NCBI GenBank assembly: GCA_002457675.1
Contig: NTKK01000009.1
Location: forward strand, 1 to 64,000
Direction: 5' to 3'
DNA length: 64,000 nucleotides
Origin: Bacteroidetes bacterium MED-G17
GTDB lineage: Bacteria > Bacteroidota > Bacteroidia > NS11-12g > UBA9320
The notes below the pieces were generated by a model. The model ran no database searches. It had not been told where the DNA came from and saw only the letters and a program-made list of their open reading frames with translations. This document shows, piece by piece, positions 63,853 through 64,000 of the stretch; the first letter of the stretch is position 1; every line of letters begins with the position of its first letter. The translations under genes were made by a program, and so were the position numbers.

Positions 63853-64000
63853 ACTTTCACAGTCCAATTAAAAATGTCTTTGTTGCTCCCAAATTGAATG
63901 TCCATCAAAGTATTTTTTAATAGACCTGCTATAGGGAAATTGGTATTGAATTCAGCTTTGAAGTTATCAAAATCTATAGAGACAATAGAAGAAATGACAG
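63849..64000 (-). CDS. partial CDS running off the right edge, unknown product
   Basis: Minus-strand open frame VISSIVSIDFDNFKAEFNTNFPIAGLLKNTLMDIQFGSNKDIFNWTVKV* ending at TAG 63849-63851. Confidence 0.55.
   Translation of the reverse strand, partial: VISSIVSIDFDNFKAEFNTNFPIAGLLKNTLMDIQFGSNKDIFNWTVKV

Noticed and set aside
1-64000. CRISPR arrays, IS elements, prophage, toxin-antitoxin or defence systems
   Set aside because: Scanned for direct-repeat/spacer structure, transposases, phage genes and defence motifs by eye; none seen.

Overview
This window is a Bacteroidota chromosome segment, about 97% coding and almost entirely core genome. On the minus strand it carries a long translation/transcription cluster: four tRNAs (Thr-Tyr-Gly-Thr), tuf, tRNA-Trp, secE, nusG, rplK, rplA, rplJ, rplL, rpoB, rpoC and a DUF3467 gene. 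On the plus strand it carries a complete str-S10-spc-alpha superoperon (rpsL to rplQ, 31.7-48.5 kb). These two blocks point away from each other and are separated by about 16 kb of housekeeping and envelope genes: xer recombinase, HHH/ComEA-like protein, alpha-oxoamine synthase, bamD, omega-like rpoZ, coaBC, nadE, gldB, L,D-transpeptidase, rsmI, porZ, recO and bshB1. The right part has fabD, an MFS transporter, rlmH, rng, HU, mutY-ssb-gldE-gldD, lepA, a T9SS-sorted protein, a DAO-family oxidoreductase and a putative porin. I found no mobile element, CRISPR array, phage, defence island or biosynthetic cluster, and no convincing novel system. The observations most worth a second look are small. 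They are a 15-bp hairpin between rplL and rpoB; a terminator-like hairpin between rpoC and DUF3467; tandem promoter-like boxes plus a hairpin in the str leader; Bacteroidota-type promoters before the tRNA-tuf cluster and before infA, where map is absent; a ComEA-like gene whose conserved N-terminus has no ATG/GTG/TTG start; a 30-aa basic mS38/COX24-like gene missed by the ORF track; and an uncalled reading frame downstream of the MFS gene. Family names come from reading the translations by eye, with no database search.
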